DNA from: a bacterium
GTDB lineage: Bacteria > Verrucomicrobiota > Kiritimatiellia > RFP12 > UBA1067
Assembly: GCA_025360845.1 (NCBI GenBank)
Contig: JANYBJ010000193.1
Coordinates: 1-39,774 of the forward strand
Reading direction: 5' to 3'
Length of the DNA stretch: 39,774 nt
Within the stretch, counting starts at the first letter, position 1. Each line of letters starts with the position of its first letter. This document shows, in pieces, positions 32,208-39,605 of the stretch. Below the pieces are notes generated by a model. That model made no database searches. It had not been told where the DNA came from and worked only from the letters and a program-made list of their open reading frames with translations. Position numbers and translations under genes: made by a program.

Positions 32208-32843
32208 ATGAAACCTATTTCACGGAAGCAGCACGACGAGTTTGTGGCGGCCTGTCACGAGGCGGCTGACCGCGGGCTGATGCGCTGCAGCAGCGGCAAC
32301 CTGTCCTGGCGCGTAGGTGACGGGCGCATGCTCGTGACGCGGACGCGCAGTTGGCTGGGACGGCTGACCGCAGGCGACATCGCGGTCTGCGCGATTGAGG
32401 ACGGCGCCTCGCTGAATGGCGTGAAGCCGACCGTGGAGATCGGCTTCCATGCCGGCATCCTGCGGGCGCGGCCCGACGTGAATGTGGTGCTGCACTACCA
32501 GTCGCCGTGTGCCACGGCCTTGGCCTGCCAGCGCCGAAAGCGCACCAACTATTTCGTGACCCCGGAGATCCCGTTCTACATCGGCCCGGTGGCGGAGGTC
32601 GGCTATTATCCGCCGGGGTCGCGTGAACTCGCGGACGCGGTGATCGGGGCGATGGTCGGACACGATCTGGCGGTCATGGCGAACCACGGACAGATCACCG
32701 TGGCGCAGGACTTCGACCACGTCATCCAGAACGCCGAATTCTTCGAGCTGGCGAGCCAGATCATTCTGTCGTCAGGCCGCACTCTGAACCCCCTCTCCGC
32801 GAAAGCGGTGCGGCTTCTGCGTGCGCAGCGGGCGGGTGTTTAA
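32208..32843 (+). CDS. Class II aldolase/adducin-family protein with altered metal site
   Basis: 211 residues covering the whole family domain. SSGNLSW (28-34) is the phosphate-binding loop. The acid of the active site is E77. Zn ligands in L-fuculose-phosphate aldolase are H92, H94 and H155; here H96 and H160 (ANHGQ) are kept, but the second ligand of the HxH pair is replaced by Gln (H96-Y-Q98). The family cleaves or dehydrates sugar phosphates or acts as an epimerase. The Gln may weaken zinc binding or mark a different subfamily. AAGGAGA precedes the ATG. Neighbours (SGNH hydrolase and sugar-isomerase-like protein) suggest sugar catabolism. Confidence 0.8.
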   Translation: MKPISRKQHDEFVAACHEAADRGLMRCSSGNLSWRVGDGRMLVTRTRSWLGRLTAGDIAVCAIEDGASLNGVKPTVEIGFHAGILRARPDVNVVLHYQSPCATALACQRRKRTNYFVTPEIPFYIGPVAEVGYYPPGSRELADAVIGAMVGHDLAVMANHGQITVAQDFDHVIQNAEFFELASQIILSSGRTLNPLSAKAVRLLRAQRAGV

Positions 32844-32888
32844 GGTGCAAGGATGTGGATTATCGAGTTGAAAAATAAGGAATAACGT

Positions 32889-33605
32889 ATGCGAGTGAAA
32901 GCGGTTCATGGCGTGTTGCTGGCGGGCCTGGGAGTGCTGGCGGGATTGAATGTGCGGGCGGCGGAGGTTCCGGAAGTTCCGGCTTTCGGCGCAAAGGCCC
33001 GGATCCTGTTTCAGGGGGATTCGATCACTGACGGCAACCGCGGGCGCAGCGAGGATCCCAACCATATCCTTGGGCACGGGTACTGTTTCATCATTGCCGC
33101 GCAGTACGGTTCGCTCTATCCGGAACGGGGTCTGGCGTTCATGAACCGGGGCATCAGCGGCAACACCGTCATGGATCTGCAAGGCCGCTGGCAGAAGGAC
33201 ACGCTGGAGCTCAAGCCGGACGTGCTCAGCATTCTGATTGGCATCAACGACAGCCCCAAAGTGCCACTGGACCAGTACGAGCAGGTGTACGATACGCTGC
33301 TGACGGAGACCCGGGCGGCCTTCCCGAATATCAAGTTCGTGCTCGGCGAGCCTTTTTTCCTGCCGAAAGGCGGGCATGTGGACGGCGATGCGCACGAGCA
33401 GGATGTCAGGAAGCGCCAGGCGATCGTCGCCAAGCTCGCGGAGAAACACCATGCGGCGCTGGTCCGGTTTCAGCAGGTGTTTGACGAGGCCTGCAAGCGC
33501 GCGCCCGCCGAGTACTGGATCTGGGACGGCGTGCATCCGACCTGTTCGGGGCATCAGCTCATGGCGGACGAATGGGTCAAGACCGTGCGTCAGTACTTCA
33601 AGTGA
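32889..33605 (+). CDS. Secreted SGNH/GDSL hydrolase
   Basis: 238 residues with a Sec signal (VLLAGLGVLAGLNVRAA, cleavage near 25). Block I GDSITDG has the nucleophile S45; block II has GISGNT; block III has GINDS; block V is D213-G-V-H216. All four SGNH positions are therefore present. Such enzymes remove acyl groups, often acetyl esters, from polysaccharides, in the periplasm or outside. AAGGA lies a few bases before ATG 32889. It follows the aldolase by 45 bases and precedes a Tat-exported isomerase-like protein, so a role in use of acetylated glycans is likely. Confidence 0.85.
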   Translation: MRVKAVHGVLLAGLGVLAGLNVRAAEVPEVPAFGAKARILFQGDSITDGNRGRSEDPNHILGHGYCFIIAAQYGSLYPERGLAFMNRGISGNTVMDLQGRWQKDTLELKPDVLSILIGINDSPKVPLDQYEQVYDTLLTETRAAFPNIKFVLGEPFFLPKGGHVDGDAHEQDVRKRQAIVAKLAEKHHAALVRFQQVFDEACKRAPAEYWIWDGVHPTCSGHQLMADEWVKTVRQYFK

Positions 33606-33656
33606 ACCGTCCGTGCGTTTTCGGAGAGGCTCCTAAGCAAGACAGGCAAGCACACC

Positions 33657-34592
33657 ATGAACCTGACCACACGCAGAACGTTTCTCGCATCCTCGGCGCT
33701 GGCTGCCGCGGGGGCCGCCTCCGTATCGGGACAAGAGAAGCCCGGCGAGCCTGAAACCGCGCAGCGGCATTTGCGCATCGGTGTCTCGACCTACTCCTTC
33801 TACCAGTTCCGGCACACGGAATACCAGCCCATCGAGCCGTGCATCGATCTCGCGGCCAGGCTCGGCTTCGACGGCGTGGAGATCCTGCGCCGCCAGATCG
33901 GAGAGCCCACGGCGCAGCAGATGCGCGAGTTCAAGCGCCGCGCGTTCTCGCTGGGTTTGGATTTGATCGGCTACTCCACGCATCAGACCTTTCTGCGTCC
34001 CGACCCCGCCGAGCGCAAGAAAAACGTCGAGGACACGGTCCGCTTTATCGAGGAGGCTTACGCCATGGGCATCCCCACGGTGCGCGTGAACACCGGCCGC
34101 TGGGACACGAGCGCGGATTTCGATGTGCTGATGAAGAACCGCGGCAACGAGCCGGCGCTTCCGGGGCACACTGACGAGGAGGCCTTCGGCTGGGTGAAGG
34201 AGGCCTTCGAGCAGATCGTCCCCCACGCCGAGAAGTGCGGCATCGTTCTCGGGATGGAGAACCACTGGGGGCTGGCGATGACGCCCGCCGGTATCCTGCG
34301 CGTGCTGAACGACGTCCAGTCGCCGTGGTTCAAAGTGACGCTGGACACGGGCAATTTCCTGGAAGACCCCTATGACCGGATCGCCCAGCTCGCCGCTCAC
34401 GCGGTGCTGGTCCAGGCGAAGACCTACTATGGCGGGGGGCGCTGGTACACGCTGGATCTCGACTACGCGCGCATCGCCGCCATCATCAGGAAAGCCGGGT
34501 ATCAGGGCTACATTTCTTTGGAGTTCGAAGGAAACGAAGAGGTGGTCTCTGGCACCGGCAAAAGCTTGGCGATGCTCAAAAAATGTTTTTGA
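33657..34592 (+). CDS. Tat-exported sugar phosphate isomerase/epimerase-like TIM-barrel protein
   Basis: 311 residues. The N-terminus TTRRTFLASSALAAAGAASV is a twin-arginine signal (R6-R7), so the protein is exported folded. The rest is an AP-endonuclease-2/xylose-isomerase-like TIM barrel: FDGVEILRRQ, IPTVRVNTGRW, GIVLGMENHWG, KVTLDTGNF and YISLEFEGN carry the strand-end Glu, His, Asp and Glu positions that hold the divalent metal in this superfamily. Members act on sugars or keto-sugars; the substrate cannot be read. Last gene of the co-directional set, followed by a strong terminator. Confidence 0.8.
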   Translation: MNLTTRRTFLASSALAAAGAASVSGQEKPGEPETAQRHLRIGVSTYSFYQFRHTEYQPIEPCIDLAARLGFDGVEILRRQIGEPTAQQMREFKRRAFSLGLDLIGYSTHQTFLRPDPAERKKNVEDTVRFIEEAYAMGIPTVRVNTGRWDTSADFDVLMKNRGNEPALPGHTDEEAFGWVKEAFEQIVPHAEKCGIVLGMENHWGLAMTPAGILRVLNDVQSPWFKVTLDTGNFLEDPYDRIAQLAAHAVLVQAKTYYGGGRWYTLDLDYARIAAIIRKAGYQGYISLEFEGNEEVVSGTGKSLAMLKKCF

Positions 34593-34625
34593 TGCGCGTA
34601 GTCTTGCCTTGGGCGCTCGATAACA

Positions 34626-34659
34626 AAAGGAGCAGGGACAGAACCGTCTCTGCTCCTTT
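34626..34659. terminator. Bidirectional terminator between convergent genes
   Basis: AAAGGAGCAG (34626-34635) pairs with CTGCTCCTTT (34650-34659), extended by GAC/GTC inside with one mismatch on each side. It has A-run and T-run flanks in both directions, so it should stop the + strand sugar cluster and the - strand aminotransferase gene. Confidence 0.85.
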
Positions 34660-34683
34660 CGGTTGGATCGTCGCCGCGAGACC

Positions 34684-35862
34684 TCAGAGACGCTTGATGA
34701 ACGCGGACATGCGCTCCATGGCCTCTTTGAGCTGGTCGATGCCGGTGGCGTAGGCGCAGCGCAGGAAGCCCGCGCCGCAGGCTCCGAACGCGGTGCCGGG
34801 CACGCAGGCCACGTTGCACTCGTTCAGCAGGCGCAGGGCGAACTCCTGCGAGCTGAGGCCGGTCGACTGGATCGACGGGAAGACGTAGAACGCCCCGCGC
34901 GGCATGAAGCAGTCGAGCCCCATCTCGTTGAGCGATGCGACGATGAAATTGCGGCGGAGATGATAGGAGTCGCGCATCTCCACGATGTCGGCGTCGCCGT
35001 TCTTGAGCGCTTCGAGGCCCGCGACCTGGGCTGTCGAGGAGGCGCACATCATGCAGAACTGGTGGATCTTCATCATGGCGTCGGTGAGCGGAGCGGGAGC
35101 GCAGACGTAGCCGAGACGGAAGCCGGTCATGGACCAGGCCTTCGAGAAGCCGTTGAGGAAGATCAGCCGGTCGCGCAGACGCGGTATCCCGGCAAAGGTG
35201 GCGCGTCCACCCTCGTAGGTGAGTTCCGAATAGACCTCGTCGGAGATCACCAGCAAGTCGTGGCGGACCGCGAAATCGGCCAGGGCCTCGACGTCCGCCT
35301 GATCGAGCGTGGCGCCGGTCGGGTTGTTCGGGAAACTCAGCAGCAGGGCTCGCGTCCTGGGCGTGACCTTCTTTTCGAGCTCGGCGACGGTCAGCCGGAA
35401 CTCGTCCTTGCGGAAGGTCTCGACAGCCACGGGCACGCCGTGCGCCATGCGGATGAGCGGGGCGTAGGAGACGAAGCAGGGCTCGTGGTAGAGCACCTCG
35501 TCGCCGGGCGAGAGGACGGCGCGGAGGGCGATGTCGAACGCCTCGCTGACGCCGACGGTCACCAGGATCTCGGTTTTCCAGTCGTACTCGGCGTGGAAAG
35601 AGTGGCGCATGTATTCAGCAAGCGCCTGGCGCAACTCGGGCGTGCCGAGGTTCGAGGTGTAGCGCGTGGCTCCTCTTTCGATGGACTCGATGGCTTTCTC
35701 GCGAATGTGCCACGGGGTCTGGAAATCGGGCTCGCCGATGCCGAGGGAGATCACGTCCTTGCGGCCGGCGACGATGTCGAAGAAATCGCGGATGCCGGAT
35801 TTCGGCAGGCCGCGCACATGCGGGGCGATGAAATCATGGGCAGACTTGGAGGCGGTCGTCAT
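34684..35862 (-). CDS. PLP-dependent class I/II aminotransferase
   Basis: 392 residues from ATG 35862 (GGAAAG upstream); GTG 35871 is possible. Family landmarks: SLGIGEPDF near the N-terminus, YTSNLGTPELR, the PNNPTG motif with the Asn that contacts PLP, ISDEVYSEL with its Asp and Tyr, and the Schiff-base lysine K241 in GFSKAWSMTGFRLGY; a C-terminal FLRCAYAT carries the substrate-carboxylate Arg. It belongs to the aspartate-aminotransferase fold I group (AspC/PatA/MalY-like). Substrate is not predictable. The start overlaps the 3' end of the Lrp-family gene by 29 bases, so the regulator and enzyme are co-transcribed. Confidence 0.9.
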   Translation of the reverse strand: MTTASKSAHDFIAPHVRGLPKSGIRDFFDIVAGRKDVISLGIGEPDFQTPWHIREKAIESIERGATRYTSNLGTPELRQALAEYMRHSFHAEYDWKTEILVTVGVSEAFDIALRAVLSPGDEVLYHEPCFVSYAPLIRMAHGVPVAVETFRKDEFRLTVAELEKKVTPRTRALLLSFPNNPTGATLDQADVEALADFAVRHDLLVISDEVYSELTYEGGRATFAGIPRLRDRLIFLNGFSKAWSMTGFRLGYVCAPAPLTDAMMKIHQFCMMCASSTAQVAGLEALKNGDADIVEMRDSYHLRRNFIVASLNEMGLDCFMPRGAFYVFPSIQSTGLSSQEFALRLLNECNVACVPGTAFGACGAGFLRCAYATGIDQLKEAMERMSAFIKRL

Positions 35863-36313
35863 GGGGTTCACTTTCCATCAGGACGCTCTGGTCCTTGTAC
35901 GTTTTGAGCATGAAGTGGGTGGCGGTTGAGAGCACGCCGTCGAGCGGGGCGAGGCGGGCGCTGACGAAGTTGGCGACTTCCTGCAGGCTGCGGCCTTTTA
36001 CGAAGAGCAGGAGGTCATAGCCCCCGGACATCAGGAACATGGATTCCACTTGGGGAAACTTGCTGATGCGCGTCGCGATGCGGTCGAAGCCGCCCTCGCG
36101 TTCGGGGCGGATGCGCAGCTCGATCACCGCCCGCACGTCGGTGGATTCGAGGCGCTCGGTGTTTAACACCGCCTGGAAACCGCGGATCACGCCCTCTCGC
36201 TCATAGGCCGCGATACGCGCTCGGATGTCCTCCGCCGTGGTGTTCAGTTCTTTCGCGAGGGTCGCGTCTGATTCCCGCGCGTTTATCTTCAGCAACTCGA
36301 GTAACGCATCCAT
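35834..36313 (-). CDS. Lrp/AsnC-family transcriptional regulator
   Basis: 159 residues from ATG 36313 (AGGAAGG upstream); TTG 36322 is an alternative. N-terminal winged helix (LLELLKINARESDATLAKEL, then TAEDIRARIAAYEREGVIRG) is followed by the RAM domain (VIELRIRPEREGGFDRIATR, then VESMFLMSGGYDLLLFVKG). Lrp proteins bind amino acids through the RAM domain. The 29-base overlap with the aminotransferase suggests control of that enzyme and amino-acid sensing. An inverted repeat upstream may be its operator. Confidence 0.9.
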   Translation of the reverse strand: MDALLELLKINARESDATLAKELNTTAEDIRARIAAYEREGVIRGFQAVLNTERLESTDVRAVIELRIRPEREGGFDRIATRISKFPQVESMFLMSGGYDLLLFVKGRSLQEVANFVSARLAPLDGVLSTATHFMLKTYKDQSVLMESEPHDDRLQVCP

Positions 36314-36346
36314 AGCATCCAACCTTCCTGTAATTCGGCCTCAGGG

Positions 36347-36384
36347 TTCAGGGTGCGGGTTCCGGAGAACGACGCGACCCTGAA
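36347..36384. promoter_or_regulatory. Inverted repeat upstream of the Lrp-family gene
   Basis: TTCAGGGT (36347-36354) and ACCCTGAA (36377-36384), 8 bp perfect with a 22-base interval, 34 bases before the regulator start. A second TCAGGGT directly precedes the left arm. It could be an autoregulatory operator or a weak terminator facing the NusG-like gene. Confidence 0.4.
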
Positions 36385-36435
36385 CAGGTGAGACAGGCGT
36401 CAATTTATAACAAAACAGGGCCTGTTTGCAAAGGT

Positions 36436-36918
36436 TTACAGGAGCTCCACCTGCGAGATTTCGGCGGTCACGGAAATCGCCCGGCCGATCATGTCGACAT
36501 TCAGGATGACTTTCAGCTTGCCGGCCAAACGGGCCACGCGGCCTTCGACGCCCATAAAGGGCCCCCCGAGGATGCGCACCATGCGGCCCTGGGTCAGCGG
36601 CTTGGAAGGCTGAAGCTCGGGGTCGGTCTTGAGCGCCCGCCGGACCATGATGAGGTCGCGCAGCATACGCCGAGGGTTGATCGGCTCAAGGACGCGGACA
36701 AGAAGGTTGGTCTGGAGCAGAAGCAGACGCTGTTCGATCGGAAACTTGGCGAACACATAGCCAGGGAAGACGGGCACCATGAAAGTGACCTTGCGCCGCT
36801 GCACGACGCGGATTTTCGCGCGCAGCGGAAGGTAAAACGGGATGTTGTAGAGGGCGCAATACTCCGTCACCTTCTTTTCGGTGCGAGGCTTGACGAAAAG
36901 CACTTTCCAGTTTTGCAT
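36436..36918 (-). CDS. NusG-like transcription antitermination factor (UpxY/RfaH-type paralogue)
   Basis: 160 residues from ATG 36918; the frame extends further upstream without a good site. The NGN domain is clear: NWKVLFVKPRTEKKVTEYCA at the start, then FYLPLRAKI and VPVFPGYVFAKF. A KOW motif follows (LTQGRMVRILGGPFMGVEGR). Length and sequence fit specialised NusG paralogues that load on RNA polymerase and read through pauses in long operons, often for polysaccharides. No secE or ribosomal protein genes are near, so it is not the housekeeping nusG. Confidence 0.85.
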   Translation of the reverse strand: MQNWKVLFVKPRTEKKVTEYCALYNIPFYLPLRAKIRVVQRRKVTFMVPVFPGYVFAKFPIEQRLLLLQTNLLVRVLEPINPRRMLRDLIMVRRALKTDPELQPSKPLTQGRMVRILGGPFMGVEGRVARLAGKLKVILNVDMIGRAISVTAEISQVELL

Positions 36919-37074
36919 ACGGGCGACATGATACAGCCCGAATGGACAGTCGGCAATAGGCAATCGGTCTGTTGGGCAGGTCCCTTTACCCGCCCGCGCG
37001 TGGTGAGTCAGTTTTGAATTGGGAAAAGGGGGTGGAAACAGATAAGATACGACCATTTGTGATTGGGGATCAGG

Positions 37075-39009
37075 ATGAAACGTTGTTTACTCGTGCTGAT
37101 GGTGGGATTGCTGATCGTGACGGTACGGGCCGCGCCCGTTGCGGTGATCCAGGGAAACGAAGCCGTGGCCGCAGGCGAGCGCCGGTTCGCGCAGTCGTTG
37201 GCGCATCATGTGGAGCGCTGGTATCACGAGGCCGGGGTTGAGGCGACGCTGACGGATGACGCGGACCTTCCGGCGGCGCTGGCGGGCAAGAAGGTCGCGG
37301 TGCTGGTCTATCTTTCGCAGCCGACCGCGCCTCAGATGACCGCGCTTGCGGCGTTTGTGGGGCAAGGCGGCCGGCTGATCGTGTGCTACTCCTCGTCGCA
37401 GGCGCTGGCATCGCTCATGGGTGTGCAGACCGTAGGGTACCAGAAAGGTTCGACAGACGGGCGCTGGTCGCAGATGCGCTTTGTCGGCGAGCGTCCGCGC
37501 GGCGTGCCGGACAGCATTTTGCAGACCTCGAAGAATCTCTTTCTGGTGCAGCCGATCGCGGGACGCTCGCAGGTGTTGGCGTGGTGGTGTGACCGACAGG
37601 GCCGGCAGATGGCCGAGCCCGCGTGGCTCTCCTCTTCGGCCGGGTATTGGATGACGCACGTGCTGTTGGCGGACGGCGATGCGGATGCCAAAGGGCGGCT
37701 GCTTCTGGCGCTGGCCGCGGCGCACGATGCCGCGCTGTGGCAGCCTGCGGCGGCGCGCGTGTTGCAGAGCGCGAAGCGTGTCGGCGGCGCGGGGGATGCG
37801 GCGGGGTTGGTGGCGCTGGCCGACAAGGTGTCCGACCCGGCTCGGCGCAAGCGGGCGTCCGGGGCGGCGCAGAGCGCGTTGCAGAAGGAGCGCGAGGCGG
37901 CGCAGTTGCTGGCGGCGCACAAGGGGTATGAGGCTTGGCAGGCGGCCAATGATCTGCGCGAACGCATGTACGAAGTCTATGGGATCATGCAGCCCGCGCG
38001 TAAAGGCGAGATACGCGCGGTGTGGGACCACTCGGGCATGGGGCTGTATCCGGGCGACTGGGGGCGGACGTGCAAGCTGCTCAAGGATGCGGGGTTCTCG
38101 GACATTTATGTCAATGTTGCAGGATCGTCTTTCGCTCACTACGCCAGCGGGGTGTTGCCGCGCTCGCGCGTCTTCGATGAGCAGGGCGACCAGCTCGCGG
38201 CTTGTTTGGCCGCAGCCACGCCGCTCGGGTTGCGGGTGCATGCGTGGATACTCTGTTTCGCGACCGAACAGGCGACGGCGGAGCGTCTTGAGATCTTCCG
38301 CAAGCGCGGCTGGTTGCTGACGAACGCCGACGGCTCGCCGCACAACTGGCTCGACCCTGCGGTGCCGGAGGTGCGGGCGTATCTGGTGAACGCCGCGCGT
38401 GAGGTGGCGGCGAACTACAAGATTGACGGCGTGCATCTCGATTTCGTGCGGTATCCCGATTTCGCGTCGAGCCTCGGGCCGACGGTCAAGGCGCGGTTCG
38501 AAAAAGCCACGGGGCGGCGTGCGGCGGACTGGCCGGAGGATGTGAAGAGCGGCGAGTTGCGTGCCGAGTTCATGCGCTGGCGTGCGGAGCAGATATCCGA
38601 TTTCGTGCAGGCGGTTCGCAGGACGCTTAAGCGCGACGCGCCGGGCAAGCTCTTGACCGCGGCGGTGTTCGGCAAGTATCCCTCGTGTCTGGATGCGGTC
38701 GGGCAGGACTGGGAGTCGTGGATCAACATCGGGTTGGTCGATTATGTGACACCGATGAACTACACCGAGGACATGGCCAAGTTCAACGAGTGGCTGGGGC
38801 CGCAGACGCGTACGCGCAAACAGGCGATGAAAATCGTGCCGGGGATCGGCGTGACGGCGGCCGAGAGCCGGCTGGACGCGGCTCAAGTGATCGATCAGAT
38901 TCAGGCTTCGCGCCGCGCGGGGTGCCCCGGCTTCGCGCTCTTCGATCTGGACACGACCTTGCGGCAGGAGATCCTTCCCGTGTTGCGCATGGGCACGACC
39001 GCGCCCTGA
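37075..39009 (+). CDS. Secreted GHL10-type (DUF187) glycoside-hydrolase-like protein
   Basis: 644 residues. MKRCLLVLMVGLLIVTVRA is a Sec signal. Residues about 25-200 form a Rossmann-like domain resembling a glutamine-amidotransferase-like fold (VLVYLSQPTAPQMTALAAFV, then GGRLIVCYSSSQAL). After a helical linker, residues about 310-644 form a TIM barrel of the GHL10 type: EIRAVWDHSG, FSDIYVNVAG, LRVHAWILCF, KIDGVHLDFVRYPDF with its acidic pair, and VDYVTPMNYTED. GHL10 proteins are thought to cleave glycans, in some cases peptidoglycan-derived. ATG 37075 follows GGGGATCAGG. It is divergent from the NusG-like gene with 156 bases between. Confidence 0.85.
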   Translation: MKRCLLVLMVGLLIVTVRAAPVAVIQGNEAVAAGERRFAQSLAHHVERWYHEAGVEATLTDDADLPAALAGKKVAVLVYLSQPTAPQMTALAAFVGQGGRLIVCYSSSQALASLMGVQTVGYQKGSTDGRWSQMRFVGERPRGVPDSILQTSKNLFLVQPIAGRSQVLAWWCDRQGRQMAEPAWLSSSAGYWMTHVLLADGDADAKGRLLLALAAAHDAALWQPAAARVLQSAKRVGGAGDAAGLVALADKVSDPARRKRASGAAQSALQKEREAAQLLAAHKGYEAWQAANDLRERMYEVYGIMQPARKGEIRAVWDHSGMGLYPGDWGRTCKLLKDAGFSDIYVNVAGSSFAHYASGVLPRSRVFDEQGDQLAACLAAATPLGLRVHAWILCFATEQATAERLEIFRKRGWLLTNADGSPHNWLDPAVPEVRAYLVNAAREVAANYKIDGVHLDFVRYPDFASSLGPTVKARFEKATGRRAADWPEDVKSGELRAEFMRWRAEQISDFVQAVRRTLKRDAPGKLLTAAVFGKYPSCLDAVGQDWESWINIGLVDYVTPMNYTEDMAKFNEWLGPQTRTRKQAMKIVPGIGVTAAESRLDAAQVIDQIQASRRAGCPGFALFDLDTTLRQEILPVLRMGTTAP

Positions 39010-39071
39010 GCAGGGCTCCTGTCATGCCCGTGTTGTGGTGACGGTGCTGATGGTGCGGCGGAACGTGCTGG

Positions 39072-39083
39072 CCGGATATCCGG
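39072..39083. promoter_or_regulatory. 12-bp perfect palindrome before the YafQ-like toxin
   Basis: CCGGATATCCGG, 22 bases before ATG 39106. Toxin-antitoxin promoters usually carry such operators. By itself it is weak evidence. Confidence 0.3.
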
Positions 39084-39105
39084 TCTTTCATAAGGAGGGA
39101 TAGCT

Positions 39106-39396
39106 ATGCGCAAGCTTGAAGTTCAGGAACCAATGCGAACCAATACAAAACCGTGTTTGCAAAAAGACCTTGCGCGGATGAAAAGACGCGGAGTTGATTT
39201 AGCTATTTTGAAAGACGTTGTTCTCTCGCTCCTTCAAAACGAACCCCTGCAACCCAAGCACAGGGATCACGTATTAACCGGAGACTGGAAAGACCACCGG
39301 GAGTGTCATCTGTTACCGGATTGGCTCTTGATCGACAAGACAACAAGCGACTTTGTCCGCCTTGAGCGTACGGGCTCGCATAGCCATTTGTTTTAA
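39106..39396 (+). CDS. YafQ-like toxin (RelE superfamily), no visible antitoxin
   Basis: 96 residues. KDLARMKRRGVDLAILKDVV, then LQPKHRDHVLTGDWKDHREC and HLLPDWLLID, and finally RLERTGSHSHLF, match YafQ, an mRNA-cutting toxin. In YafQ the catalytic His residues lie in the H(R)D-H and EC-H segments and in the terminal GSHS; those are present here. The stretch after WLLI is shorter than usual and the N-terminal MRKLEVQEPMRTNTKP is not part of the family. AAGGAGGG lies 6 bases before the ATG. DinJ-type antitoxin genes normally directly precede yafQ, but only 96 bases separate this gene from the GHL10 stop, so the antitoxin is missing. Confidence 0.7.
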   Translation: MRKLEVQEPMRTNTKPCLQKDLARMKRRGVDLAILKDVVLSLLQNEPLQPKHRDHVLTGDWKDHRECHLLPDWLLIDKTTSDFVRLERTGSHSHLF

Positions 39397-39420
39397 GATC
39401 AGAGCCACAAGATACAAGGG

Positions 39421-39561
39421 ATGATTCCCGACGTTCGCCCGAAAGAGCAGTACCGGAAATCCCGCCTTGAACACTCCAGTCCGATGGGATAGAGTAACAA
39501 TATGAAGAGCGTTTACATTGAGTCGTCCATCCCGAGGGTAACAGGGGAACAGGTCTTATAG
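39421..39561 (+). pseudogene. Remnants of a VapBC/PIN toxin-antitoxin pair
   Basis: At 39502-39561 a 19-residue ORF begins MKSVYIESSIPRVTG: its first eleven residues are the usual start of PIN-domain toxins (MKxVYIETSIP with the first acidic catalytic residue one position away), then the frame stops. Just before it, at 39421-39492, a 23-residue frame ends as antitoxin C-termini often do. The rest of the PIN gene is absent; repeats follow. Matches are short, so this is tentative. Confidence 0.35.
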
Positions 39562-39605
39562 CCTTTGCATAGCCCCGAGACCGGACGACTCTTTTTCGGC
39601 TTTTT

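Noticed and set aside
34663-35907. 414-residue plus-strand frame opposite the aminotransferase
   Set aside because: It is rich in Gly, Val, Arg and His with no family pattern, while the opposite strand has a textbook aminotransferase.
37087-38886. 599-residue minus-strand frame opposite the GHL10-type gene
   Set aside because: Arg/His-rich shadow; the plus strand has a signal peptide and a recognisable domain.
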